Assembly: GCF_000174415.1 (NCBI RefSeq)
Contig: NZ_ACJM01000020.1
Location: 1-44,694, forward strand
Direction of reading: 5' to 3'
From: Dethiobacter alkaliphilus AHT 1
Lineage (GTDB): Bacteria > Bacillota > Dethiobacteria > Dethiobacterales > Dethiobacteraceae
DNA length: 44,694 nt
The translations under genes were made by a program, and so were the position numbers. The notes beneath the pieces are model-generated. The model did not search any database, was not told the DNA's origin, and was given only the letters and a program-made list of their open reading frames with translations. Positions 15,898 through 23,939 of this stretch are shown one piece after another. Position 1 is the stretch's first letter, and each line of letters begins with the position of its first letter.

Positions 15898-17190
15898 ATG
15901 AACAGATTTCAGGAGATGTATAAAGAGAAATTGGCTACAGCTGAAGAGGCTGTACAGATTATCGAATCCGGAGATGATATCTGGTTTCCGGTAGGAGGCG
16001 GTGAGCCTCAGCTGCTGCCTCAAGCCTTAGTGGACAGACGGGAAGATTTGCAGGATGTTAAAGTAAACCAGATCCTGCCCCTGAAGCCAACCATGTTTAA
16101 AGAAGAGTATGCCCCGCATGTTAAGCATTATTCCTGGTTCTGCAGCGGAGCTTCACGTCAGGCCATCAACGAGGGTTGGGGTGAATTCTTCCCCAACTAC
16201 TTCCATGAAGTTCCCCGGTTGTTGCTTAATTATCGCAAGGCCAATGTGGTTATGATGACTGTTTCCCCCATGGACAAGCATGGCTACTTCAGCATGAGTC
16301 TTGGAATTGATTATACTAAAGCCGCTCTGCAGAAGGCAGAAAAGGTTATTGTGGAAGTTAACCCTAATGCGCCCAGATCTTTGGGTAATAGTTTCATCCA
16401 TGTCTCCCAAATTAATCATGTGGTTGAATGTGACGATCCCATGCCAACCCTGGCCATTCCTCCCACCACTGAACTGGAGGAGACCATCGGCAAATATGTG
16501 GCAGAATTGATTGATGACGGGTCAACTTTGCAGATTGGTGTAGGCGGTATTCCCAACGCTGTGGCCAAAGCGTTGCTGTCCAAAAAGGATCTGGGAATTC
16601 ATACTGAGATGATTGTTGACGGTATGGTTGATTTGTTGGAGAGCGGAGCCGTTAACAACAGTAAAAAGACTTTCCATCCCGGAAAAATACTGGGCACCTT
16701 TGCCTTGGGTACAAAGCGTCTTTATGACTTCATGGATGACAATCCCATTGTGGAAATGCATCCCGTCAGCTACACTAATGATCCTTATAATATCGGTAAA
16801 AATGATAACATGATTGCCATTAATGCTTCCATTGAAGTGGACCTCACCGGACAGTGCTGTTCGGAAAGCATGGGCTGCCGCCAGTTTAGCGGTACCGGCG
16901 GTCAGGCGGACTTCTTCCGCGGCGCTAACATCTCCAAAGGCGGTAAGGGTTTTGTTACCCTGGCCTCCACTGCCAAAGGCGGCACCATTTCCAGAATTGT
17001 GCCTAAGCTGTCCCACGGAGCTGTTGTTACTACCAGCAGAAACGATGTGGACCATGTAGTTACCGAGTACGGTGTTGCCAAGCTGCGCGGCAAATCTATC
17101 CGCGAGCGTGCACTTGCTTTGATTCAAATCGCTCATCCCGATTTCCGCGATGAACTTAAAGAAGAAGCGCAAAAAATGGCGCTGCTCTAA
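15898..17190 (+). CDS. Acetyl-CoA hydrolase/transferase family CoA-transferase
   Basis: A 430-residue class I CoA-transferase related to butyryl-CoA:acetate and 4-hydroxybutyrate CoA-transferases. It moves CoA between short-chain acyl-CoA and acetate through a glutamyl-CoA intermediate. The likely catalytic Glu lies in GIHTEMIVDG, and the CoA-binding loop is SGTGGQADFFRGA. The N-terminus (KLATAEEAVQIIESGD) is typical. The start at 15898 matches family members and has AGGGGAG upstream, though with long spacing. A strong promoter and terminator make it a single-gene unit, which suggests high expression in fermentation or syntrophic metabolism. The exact acyl substrate cannot be read from sequence. 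Confidence 0.87.
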   Translation: MNRFQEMYKEKLATAEEAVQIIESGDDIWFPVGGGEPQLLPQALVDRREDLQDVKVNQILPLKPTMFKEEYAPHVKHYSWFCSGASRQAINEGWGEFFPNYFHEVPRLLLNYRKANVVMMTVSPMDKHGYFSMSLGIDYTKAALQKAEKVIVEVNPNAPRSLGNSFIHVSQINHVVECDDPMPTLAIPPTTELEETIGKYVAELIDDGSTLQIGVGGIPNAVAKALLSKKDLGIHTEMIVDGMVDLLESGAVNNSKKTFHPGKILGTFALGTKRLYDFMDDNPIVEMHPVSYTNDPYNIGKNDNMIAINASIEVDLTGQCCSESMGCRQFSGTGGQADFFRGANISKGGKGFVTLASTAKGGTISRIVPKLSHGAVVTTSRNDVDHVVTEYGVAKLRGKSIRERALALIQIAHPDFRDELKEEAQKMALL

Positions 17191-17192
17191 AG

Positions 17193-17241
17193 AAAAAAAT
17201 TACCCTCGCAGCTTTTGCTGTGAGGGTAATTTTTTTCTTTA
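17193..17241 (+). terminator. Intrinsic terminator after the CoA-transferase
   Basis: AAAAAAATTACCCTC and GAGGGTAATTTTTTT form a long stem around an inner CAGC/GCTG pair, with a run of T on the right and A on the left. It begins 3 bases after the stop. Confidence 0.9.
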
Positions 17242-17377
17242 AATATTGCCTAAACTAAAGAATGTAACGAAAGCATCTTTCTTGTTTTAACTTTGTTGGG
17301 TAAAGCTGTTCGGTATAAATAATGTTTGCGGACAAAAAATATAAAAGCAAAGAGTTTAAATTTAAAGGAGGTCTTGC

Positions 17378-17641
17378 ATGCATCACAATAAGGGAGATTC
17401 GCCACAAGTTAAATGTGTAGTTGATAGCTGTGAATATTGGGAACAGGGTAACCAGTGTACCGCTTCCACAATTGAAGTTAGCCCGCCTCATGCTGTGGAC
17501 TCAGAAGAAACTGATTGTAACACTTTCAAGCCTAAGAACGGAATTTCTATGAAGGGCGAAGAGGCCATTAAAGGTATTTCCGGAGATCCGCAAAACCTGC
17601 AAGCTAATTTCGGTGTTGTGGACCCGGTAGAATTGGAATAG
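17378..17641 (+). CDS. DUF1540 domain protein
   Basis: An 87-residue protein with the DUF1540 cysteine pattern: VKCVVDSCEYWEQGNQC, then TDCNTF. The four cysteines suggest a small metal or disulfide domain. Such proteins are frequent in spore formers, often abundant, and without a defined role. The C-terminal half (about 50-87) is polar and not part of the domain. AAAGGAGGTCTTGC gives an excellent ribosome site, and a terminator follows directly. Confidence 0.85.
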   Translation: MHHNKGDSPQVKCVVDSCEYWEQGNQCTASTIEVSPPHAVDSEETDCNTFKPKNGISMKGEEAIKGISGDPQNLQANFGVVDPVELE

Positions 17642-17645
17642 TAAA

Positions 17646-17679
17646 AAGCTCTGCGGTTATAGCCGCAGAGCTTTTTTGC
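17646..17679 (+). terminator. Intrinsic terminator after the DUF1540 gene
   Basis: AAGCTCTGCGG and CCGCAGAGCTT form a perfect 11-bp stem with a 6-base loop, followed by TTTT. Confidence 0.92.
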
Positions 17680-17699
17680 GCTATGGTTGTATTGTGTGG

Positions 17700-17729
17700 T
17701 TGAAAATAAAATGCCCGATGTTATATACT
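17700..17729 (+). promoter_or_regulatory. Sigma-A-type promoter for the Dabb gene
   Basis: TTGAAA (17700-17705), an 18-base spacer and TATACT (17724-17729), ending 25 bases before the gene at 17755. Confidence 0.55.
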
Positions 17730-17754
17730 GGAATACATTAAGGAGTTGATTGGG

Positions 17755-18042
17755 ATGTTAAAACATATTGTGTTGTTTAAGTTAAAAGATAACAGTGGGA
17801 AAAACCGCAGTCATGTAACGGATGTTTTGCTTGGAATGAGAGGGAAAATTCCTGAACTGACGGATTTTGAAGTAGGTTTGGATGTGGTAGGTGCCGACTA
17901 TTCATTTGATGTTGCTTTTGTGGCCAGATTTCCCTCGCGTCAAGAGCTGGAAGGCTACAGGGAACATCCGCTACATAAAGAGGTCTCCCGCTATGTAAAA
18001 AGCCTAAGTGAGGATTATGTGAAAGTGGACTATGAACTTTAA
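17755..18042 (+). CDS. Dabb (stress-responsive alpha/beta barrel) family protein
   Basis: A 95-residue dimeric ferredoxin-like barrel protein. It opens MLKHIVLFKLKD, the usual Dabb N-terminus, and contains FDVAFVARFPSRQELEGY followed by HPLHKEV, another family hallmark. Family members range from stress proteins to enzymes, and the role here is unknown. The ATG at 17755 has AAGGAG 9 bases upstream. Its stop overlaps the stop of the convergent gene by 4 bases. Confidence 0.85.
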   Translation: MLKHIVLFKLKDNSGKNRSHVTDVLLGMRGKIPELTDFEVGLDVVGADYSFDVAFVARFPSRQELEGYREHPLHKEVSRYVKSLSEDYVKVDYEL

Positions 18043-18485
18043 ACGGTCTTTACTTTTTGATCAAGATAAAAGGATACTGAGCGGGTTATCAGGTAGGCCA
18101 TTACAAACCTTAGCGGTAAAATGATAAGCAGATTAGCACCTAAAGCGGCCAAAAGCAGGTTGTCTTCAATGATGCTGTGGTTGATGGCCAGAAAGACGCC
18201 GCAGAGAAGCATATCCCGTTTGTTTAATGTTCCCTGCCGTGAGTATTCAATTATTATGGCGGCGCCATAGGTGACGCCGATAAAGATGCCTACAATCAGG
18301 GGAAATGCTGCCTGCGGCGACATTGACAGACTACGGGGCAGCCATCCCAAAATGGAGGTGAGCTTTTCCAGCAGTTGAAAATGTTTGGCATATTCCAGGA
18401 GAATCATGATGGGAATCAGGATAATTGCCAGCTGCAGAATGGTGGAAAAGCTTGCAGTCAGCGCTTCACTAAGATAAAGTACCAT
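18039..18485 (-). CDS. Gate-domain (nucleoside recognition) membrane protein, second of a pair
   Basis: A 148-residue membrane protein with four to five hydrophobic segments. The fold is that of the gate or nucleoside-recognition domain also found in spore maturation proteins SpmA and SpmB and in YlbJ. Asn/Ser positions in GVFLAINHSIIEDN match the helical kink seen in such domains. The start at 18485 is chosen for GGGAGGTTAAC upstream; it lies one base after the stop of 18487-18951. The two genes are therefore translationally linked and likely form a heteromeric membrane complex. The substrate is unknown. Confidence 0.75.
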   Translation of the reverse strand: MVLYLSEALTASFSTILQLAIILIPIMILLEYAKHFQLLEKLTSILGWLPRSLSMSPQAAFPLIVGIFIGVTYGAAIIIEYSRQGTLNKRDMLLCGVFLAINHSIIEDNLLLAALGANLLIILPLRFVMAYLITRSVSFYLDQKVKTV

Positions 18486-18486
18486 G

Positions 18487-18951
18487 TTAACCTCCCACAA
18501 GGATATAGGCCAGATTTAGCAAGAAACCAAAGAAAAAAGCTCCCCCTATTCTTAGCAGCACCGACGTGACCGGGGGAAGGCCGGTAAACTTCAGAACGGG
18601 AGATTCCATTAACAGGGCGTGGCAGGTGAGAATCATCAAAGCAATAACTGTAAGCTCACGGGGGGATAGTTGTAATACGGCGATTGCTCCCATGGCGGCA
18701 TAAATATTTACGAAGAACCCCAGCAGAAGTGGCAGTGCCGCTTCCCCCGGCAGGCCAAAAAGATTAAGGAACGGACTAAACAGGCCCGCCACCCTTTCCA
18801 GCCAGCCCAGCTGTTGCAGGGCCACCAGCACAAAGGTAACCGGTATGACAATCTTGGCCAGAATAAGCAGGGTCTGAAGTGCTTTAACGGTTCCTTGCCA
18901 AATTGGTTCCAGATGGTTCGTTGGTGTTTGGGGGGGGGTTGGATTTTCCAT
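18487..18951 (-). CDS. Gate-domain (nucleoside recognition) membrane protein, first of a pair
   Basis: A 154-residue membrane protein. A proline-rich polar N-terminus (MENPTPPQTPTNH) precedes about four hydrophobic segments. CHALLMESPVLKFTG is the counterpart of NHSIIEDN in the partner, showing that the two are divergent halves of the same fold. AAGGAGAAACC precedes the ATG. It is organised like spmA-spmB, but the proteins are shorter than classical SpmA and I do not claim that identity. Confidence 0.75.
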   Translation of the reverse strand: MENPTPPQTPTNHLEPIWQGTVKALQTLLILAKIVIPVTFVLVALQQLGWLERVAGLFSPFLNLFGLPGEAALPLLLGFFVNIYAAMGAIAVLQLSPRELTVIALMILTCHALLMESPVLKFTGLPPVTSVLLRIGGAFFFGFLLNLAYILVGG

Positions 18952-18995
18952 GGTTTCTCCTTGTGGAATCTAGATTATCAGAAGGGTGAATTTTG

Positions 18996-19946
18996 ATGAA
19001 AAATACTACTATGATCCTGTTAGCATGCCTGGTACTTTTTTTTATAACAGGCTGTAACGAGCCAGCATCTGTGGGTAATGTTTCTGTGGAGGAAAACAGC
19101 TCTGAAGAAGGGGAGATAATGGATCCGGTAGAAAATGATGATGTTCCTTTTTCCAAACCGGAAGACAGCGACAGGCAAGAAGAACAACAGATGGAGCCAC
19201 AACTTACACTCTCTGAGATTAAAGAACAATTAATCGAGGTGTATGGGCGTCAGGTTCCTGTACAATGGGGAGAGAGAGTAAGCGGTGTAAAAAACAGTAT
19301 TGACACCAATGATAAGGTGATCGCCCTTACTTTTGATGCCTGTGGGGGCGGCAGGCTGGGAAACGGGTATGATGAAGAGTTAATTGATTTCCTCATAGAA
19401 AATAATATTCCTGCCACATTGTTTATTAGTGGAGGTTGGATTGACAACAATGAGGAAGTTTTTGCTAAGTTGGCCAAGGTCCCCACGTTTTCAATACAGA
19501 ATCACGGATACCGTCACCGGCCCCTTTCGGTGAATGGACAGAGCGCATATGGTATCAAAGGTACCGGCAGTGTTGCCGAGGTTATTGACGAGATAATACT
19601 TAACGATGAGAAAATAGCCGAAATTACCGGCAAAAGGACGCAATACTTTCGTTCAGGGACAGCATTTTATGATGACGTGGCGGTAAATATTGCCAATGAG
19701 TTGGGAAAAACAGTGGTAAATTTCAGTGTGGTAGGAGACGGGGGCGCCAGGTTTTCACAGCAACAAGTGCACAATGCCGTTGTTAGGGCCAAACCGGGAG
19801 CCATCGTTCTACTGCATATGAACAGGCCGGATACTGAGATCGCAGCAGGGGTAAGGAGTGCTGTATTGGAGTTGCAAAAACAAAATGTTTCATTTGTTAC
19901 GTTAGATGAGTACCATAAATATCTAAGCGAAGAAGTTATTAATTAA
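18996..19946 (+). CDS. Polysaccharide deacetylase-family lipoprotein
   Basis: A 316-residue exported lipoprotein. The signal peptide ends at lipobox ITGC. An acidic linker (about 25-75) follows, then a NodB-type domain from about residue 105. The first motif reads LTFDACGG instead of the common TFDDG, so the second metal-site Asp is Ala. The second motif NHGYRHRP keeps the two zinc His residues, and FRSGTAFYDD and VLLHMN are the later motifs. It may remove acetyl groups from cell-wall sugars. The TFDACGG form is a subgroup I have seen annotated as deacetylase, so activity is plausible but not certain. The ATG at 18996 has GAAGGG upstream. Confidence 0.8.
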   Translation: MKNTTMILLACLVLFFITGCNEPASVGNVSVEENSSEEGEIMDPVENDDVPFSKPEDSDRQEEQQMEPQLTLSEIKEQLIEVYGRQVPVQWGERVSGVKNSIDTNDKVIALTFDACGGGRLGNGYDEELIDFLIENNIPATLFISGGWIDNNEEVFAKLAKVPTFSIQNHGYRHRPLSVNGQSAYGIKGTGSVAEVIDEIILNDEKIAEITGKRTQYFRSGTAFYDDVAVNIANELGKTVVNFSVVGDGGARFSQQQVHNAVVRAKPGAIVLLHMNRPDTEIAAGVRSAVLELQKQNVSFVTLDEYHKYLSEEVIN

Positions 19947-20239
19947 AGTCTTTCTATTGCGTTTTTTTTTTGCCATAAGACGTTGCCGTTTGTTTGTTCA
20001 CATTCTACCAGGCCTTTTTTCTGTAGCGAAGCAAGTGTTTGCTGCACTGCGGTATGGGGGCTCATCTGTGCTCCGCAGCCGCCCAGTCCGTATTCTTGTG
20101 CAAAACGTTGGATTATTTGCTTATATAATTGCGGATACTCCACTTTTAGTTCTTCGGCCAAATGCTCTGCTGATTTTTGATAGTTGCCGCCAAGAAATTC
20201 CAATAATTTAAGCTCCATTTGTTCAAGTATGTCTGTCAC
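19943..20239 (-). CDS. Small protein with possible winged-helix fold, unknown function
   Basis: A 98-residue soluble protein starting at GTG 20239 with GGAGG upstream. The first part is helical (LEQMELKLLEFLGGNYQKSAEHLAEEL). Residues 60-95 (SPHTAVQQTLASLQKKGLVECEQTNGNVLW) look like the recognition helix and wing of a winged-helix DNA-binding fold. It could be a regulator, but I do not recognise the family. Its stop overlaps the stop of the convergent deacetylase by 3 bases. Confidence 0.6.
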   Translation of the reverse strand: MTDILEQMELKLLEFLGGNYQKSAEHLAEELKVEYPQLYKQIIQRFAQEYGLGGCGAQMSPHTAVQQTLASLQKKGLVECEQTNGNVLWQKKNAIERL

Positions 20240-20343
20240 AATTAGCCTCCGGTGTATAAGAATATCTCATTATTATTTTATATTGTCCACGCAAAGTCCT
20301 TCTTTTTAGAAGTTGCGGAGCATAATAAATTTCCTGCCAGTAG

Positions 20344-20383
20344 GACGCACAAAAGCCGGCTTATAAGCCGGCTTTTGTGCGTC
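20344..20383. terminator. Perfect 40-base palindrome, terminator of the catalase gene
   Basis: GACGCACAAAAGCCGGCTTA is followed immediately by its exact complement. The core AAAAGCCGGC and GCCGGCTTTT suits a bidirectional terminator, and it lies 2 bases after the catalase stop. Exact 20-base arms are unusually long for a terminator. Confidence 0.85.
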
Positions 20384-20385
20384 GG

Positions 20386-22521
20386 TTAGGCTGAAACCAT
20401 ATCTTTTTGTGCCAGACGGCCCCAGTGGCGGTGCTCCGCTATGGCCTTAATAAATTCCTGGCCGAAATAACCCATATCCCCAGCATTGCGGATAGTAATT
20501 ACACCCAGTTCATTGTACGTTTCAAATTGGCTTTCAGGAGGTGCCAAGGCAACTCCCTGGATTTCTGAGGCATTCAATAAGTCTACCCCTTCATTACTGG
20601 CACCGATGGCTTTGGCGTGTTTAAAGGCTTCGCTGACAAAATGGCGCGCATCTCCATGAGTCAGCAGGGTATCTACGCTCTTGCGGCCACCGGGGACATA
20701 AACAGCATCGTACATTATGGACGCCGTTGTGACATAATTTTTATTGACCTCCAGCTGTTGTCCGTCAAAGCTGGTGAGCATGCCCAGATTTTTGCTGACA
20801 ATGTCGCACATCACGCCGACTCCGTTTAAGGCATGCATTACTTGGGTGACTTCCGGATAATAGAAGCCGTTTTCCAAAAGTATTGCCACTTTGCGGGTGC
20901 GAGCATCCTTTATGGTATTAGCCTGGCTTACAGCGGGGGAAGCGGCGGTAACCCCTGTTCCTCCGGGTTTGGACGGTGGGTTTGCCCCCACTCCCATGGC
21001 GATTTGATGTGCCAGCTGACTGTCCACGTTGTTAAACATCTCTACTACCCGCTGCTTAATCTGTTTGTCCTTTACTTTGCCCACCTCAAAATGAAATGCT
21101 TCGATGATATGCTGCTTTTCCGGAGGTGACATACTGTTCCAGAACAGGGTGGCCTGCCGGTAGTGGTCCATGAAGCTGGCACTGCGTTGGCGCACTTTAC
21201 TGCCCTCCACCTTTTCCGCATAGTGGATATACCCGTTTTGGGCATCGGGCTGTGGTGCATTGTTTTGTAGTGAGTTGGGAGAATAGCTTACTTTGCCTTG
21301 ATCGATGGTCATGCGGTGATAGCCGTCGCGCTGATTGTTATGGACCGGCGCCACAGGGCGGTTAATGGGAATTTCATGGAAGTTTGGTCCTCCTAAGCGG
21401 ATTAGCTGGGTGTCCAGATAGGAGAAGAGTCGACCCTGCAGCAATGGATCATTGGAGAAATCAATTCCCGACACCACATGTCCGGGATGAAATGCTACCT
21501 GTTCCGTTTCTGCAAAGAAGTTATCCGGGTTTTTGTTGAGGGTCATTTTGCCAATGGGTTTAACGGGAACCTGTTCTTCCGGCCAGATTTTGGTGGGATC
21601 CAGGATATCAAAATCAAAACTGAACTCATCCTCTTCTTCAATAAGCTGTACTCCCAGTTCATACTCCGGGTAATTGCCCTGCTCAATGGCGTCCCAGAGA
21701 TCCCGACGGTTGTAGTCCGGGTCTTTTCCTGCTAATTTTTGTGCTTCGTCCCAGACCAGGGAGTGAACACCCAGGAGGGGCTTCCAGTGAAATTTAACAA
21801 ACCGTGCTTTGCCCTGCTCATTGACAAAGCGGAATGTATTTACGCCAAAACCCTGCATCATCCGGTAACTGCGGGGAATGGCCCTGTCAGAGAGCAGCCA
21901 CATTATCATATGAGTGATTTCCGGAGTATTGACAACAAAGTCCCAAAATGTATCATGGGCTGCGGATGCCTGTGGAATTTCATTATCCGGTTCCGGTTTA
22001 ATGGAGTGCACAATGTCCGGGAATTTCATGGCATCCTGAATAAAGAAGACCGGAATGTTATTGGCTACCAGGTCATAATTGCCGTCTTCTGTGAAGAACT
22101 TGGTAGCAAAACCCCGCACGTCGCGGACCGTATCCGCTGAGCCGCGAGAGCCTACCACGGTGGAGAAGCGGACAAAAACAGGTGTTTTAACCGACGGGTC
22201 CTGTAAAAACTTTGCTTTGGTGTATTCTTTCATGGGTTCATAGGCCTGAAAATAGCCATGAGCGCCGGAACCACGGGCATGCACCACACGTTCCGGGATC
22301 CGTTCGTGGTCAAAGTGCATCATTTTTTCGCGGAAATGAAAGTCCTCCATTAAAGTAGGACCCCGGGTACCTGCTTTAAGAGAATCGTCGGTGTTGGCAA
22401 CCTGAACCGCCTGATTTGTAGTTAGGTTGTTATTGCTGTGATCCACACGGAAAGTTTCCAATTGCGAGTTTTTGCTGTGTTCATTGAGAGGGGTGTTGGA
22501 CTGGTTTTGCTCGTTGTTCAT
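20386..22521 (-). CDS. katE: Large-subunit monofunctional catalase (HPII type)
   Basis: Converts hydrogen peroxide to water and oxygen. At 711 residues it is a clade 2 large catalase. The heme domain has the active-site His81 in VVHARGSGAHGY, Asn near 154 in VANNIPVFF, and the heme-ligand Tyr in RLFSYLDTQ. Residues from about 555 form the extra C-terminal flavodoxin-like (DJ-1/PfpI-type) domain, starting RKVAILLENGFYYPEV. The Asn/Gln-rich N-terminal arm is typical. AAAGGGTG precedes the ATG. It is monocistronic on the minus strand; spore-forming anaerobes often use such catalases against oxygen exposure. Confidence 0.93.
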   Translation of the reverse strand: MNNEQNQSNTPLNEHSKNSQLETFRVDHSNNNLTTNQAVQVANTDDSLKAGTRGPTLMEDFHFREKMMHFDHERIPERVVHARGSGAHGYFQAYEPMKEYTKAKFLQDPSVKTPVFVRFSTVVGSRGSADTVRDVRGFATKFFTEDGNYDLVANNIPVFFIQDAMKFPDIVHSIKPEPDNEIPQASAAHDTFWDFVVNTPEITHMIMWLLSDRAIPRSYRMMQGFGVNTFRFVNEQGKARFVKFHWKPLLGVHSLVWDEAQKLAGKDPDYNRRDLWDAIEQGNYPEYELGVQLIEEEDEFSFDFDILDPTKIWPEEQVPVKPIGKMTLNKNPDNFFAETEQVAFHPGHVVSGIDFSNDPLLQGRLFSYLDTQLIRLGGPNFHEIPINRPVAPVHNNQRDGYHRMTIDQGKVSYSPNSLQNNAPQPDAQNGYIHYAEKVEGSKVRQRSASFMDHYRQATLFWNSMSPPEKQHIIEAFHFEVGKVKDKQIKQRVVEMFNNVDSQLAHQIAMGVGANPPSKPGGTGVTAASPAVSQANTIKDARTRKVAILLENGFYYPEVTQVMHALNGVGVMCDIVSKNLGMLTSFDGQQLEVNKNYVTTASIMYDAVYVPGGRKSVDTLLTHGDARHFVSEAFKHAKAIGASNEGVDLLNASEIQGVALAPPESQFETYNELGVITIRNAGDMGYFGQEFIKAIAEHRHWGRLAQKDMVSA

Positions 22522-22721
22522 TTTCTCACCCTTTCTGTAATTTTAACGTTTTGGAAAATTATGCTCCTGATATGTTAGTGTGCGCAGGGAGATAGCCTTT
22601 ATACGAATTCCGTATTTGTTTTAAATAAAAAAAACCAGGATTTTTACCCGGTATTTTGTCAAAGCTATATAGGAAAATGGATTTGCAACAGTGGAGAAGA
22701 AAAAGGTGGGAGCAAAGAAAG

Positions 22722-23939
22722 ATGAAAGCGGATAGTGCATTAAAAGTTGGAATATTAAGCTTATCTAACTATATCACAGTACTGGTAAATACCATCCTGT
22801 TTCCTGTTTTTCCTGCCATGGCCAGAGATCTGGGAATCAACCTGACAGACCTGGCCATCCTGGTGGGGATTGTTTCTTTTCCGGCAGCGGTAATCAATCT
22901 CTTTGGCGGAGTCTTAGCGGACCGTTTTGGCCGTAAATTAGTGATGGTGGTTTCTTTATTTATTTATGGCCTGGGCGGTCTGGTAGCGGGACTTGCCATA
23001 CTGTTTGTTGCCAAGCCCTATCCATTGCTGCTTGTGGGGCGGTTTCTGCAGGGCCTGGGCTCTGCCACACCCATGTTTTTAAGCGTTGCCCTGGTTGGCG
23101 ACATCTTTCAGAGCATAGAAAGAAGCAAAGCGGTGGGTTTTCTGGAGACGGCAAATGGCCTGGGGAAAGTATCGAGCCCCGTTCTTGGCGGTGCCATTGG
23201 CTTATTGGCATGGCAGGCCATTTTCTTTTTGTATCCGTTGGTGGCCATTCCAGTGGCGGTGGCAACATGGGTTTACATTAAAGAGCCCAAACATGATAAG
23301 TCGGTGGAGTGGGATAAGCATAAAGAAGCGTTTCTGCTTTTTACTAACAGATCCAGACTGCTGAGCCTGGTAGCTGCGTTTTTGGTAATTTTTCTTTTGA
23401 TCGGCACCATGTTTTGGATGAGTGATTTTTTGGGTGCGAAGCTGGAAGTTAATAAGCTGCTGCGCGGAGTAATTATTGCTTTACCTGCTGTGGCCATGAT
23501 GCTAACCACGTTGGCGGCGGGCTACATTTCCCAAAGGCTGCATCCCAGGATCATTATCGCTCTTGGCATGTTGTTGCTGGCAGGAAGTGCTGTTTTGCTG
23601 GGGTTTTTCTTTAACGCATTATTATTCTGGCCCCTCATTGTGCTGGTGGGTATCGGGGCCGGCATTACGCTACCGGCCATTGATACGGTCAGCACCTCGG
23701 TTAAGTCCAAGGACATCAGAGGGTTGACCACCACCATATATGGCAGCGCCCGCTCCCTGGGAGGCGCTTTGTCCCCCATCACGTTTTCATTTCTTTTGCA
23801 CTATGGAAACCGATTGACTTTTGCCAGCCTCGGTGCGGCGGGATTGGCACTGACCGTTATCTTTTACCTCTTATTTAGAGAAAAAGACATACTGCCAGAG
23901 GAGTTACTGCCCGATGATGCAGCACCGGAGCAAGGTTAG
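22722..23939 (+). CDS. MFS transporter, multidrug-efflux-like
   Basis: A major facilitator protein of about 405 residues with 12 predicted helices. Motif A after helix 2 reads GGVLADRFGRKLV, and LQGLGSATPMFLSVALVGD lies in helix 4. The pattern resembles drug:proton antiporters with 12 helices. The frame is open from a TTG at 22656, but MKADSALKVG at 22722 gives a normal MFS N-terminus and has GGTGGGAG upstream. The substrate is unknown. Its stop overlaps the stop of the convergent ylbJ by 4 bases. Confidence 0.8.
   Translation: MKADSALKVGILSLSNYITVLVNTILFPVFPAMARDLGINLTDLAILVGIVSFPAAVINLFGGVLADRFGRKLVMVVSLFIYGLGGLVAGLAILFVAKPYPLLLVGRFLQGLGSATPMFLSVALVGDIFQSIERSKAVGFLETANGLGKVSSPVLGGAIGLLAWQAIFFLYPLVAIPVAVATWVYIKEPKHDKSVEWDKHKEAFLLFTNRSRLLSLVAAFLVIFLLIGTMFWMSDFLGAKLEVNKLLRGVIIALPAVAMMLTTLAAGYISQRLHPRIIIALGMLLLAGSAVLLGFFFNALLFWPLIVLVGIGAGITLPAIDTVSTSVKSKDIRGLTTTIYGSARSLGGALSPITFSFLLHYGNRLTFASLGAAGLALTVIFYLLFREKDILPEELLPDDAAPEQG

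Noticed and set aside
16522-17172. Minus-strand open frame of 216 codons
   Set aside because: It is antisense to the CoA-transferase, and the plus-strand protein shows all family motifs.
18039-18951. spmA-spmB spore maturation genes
   Set aside because: The fold and pairing are similar, but the proteins are short and differ in sequence, so only a gate-domain call is made.
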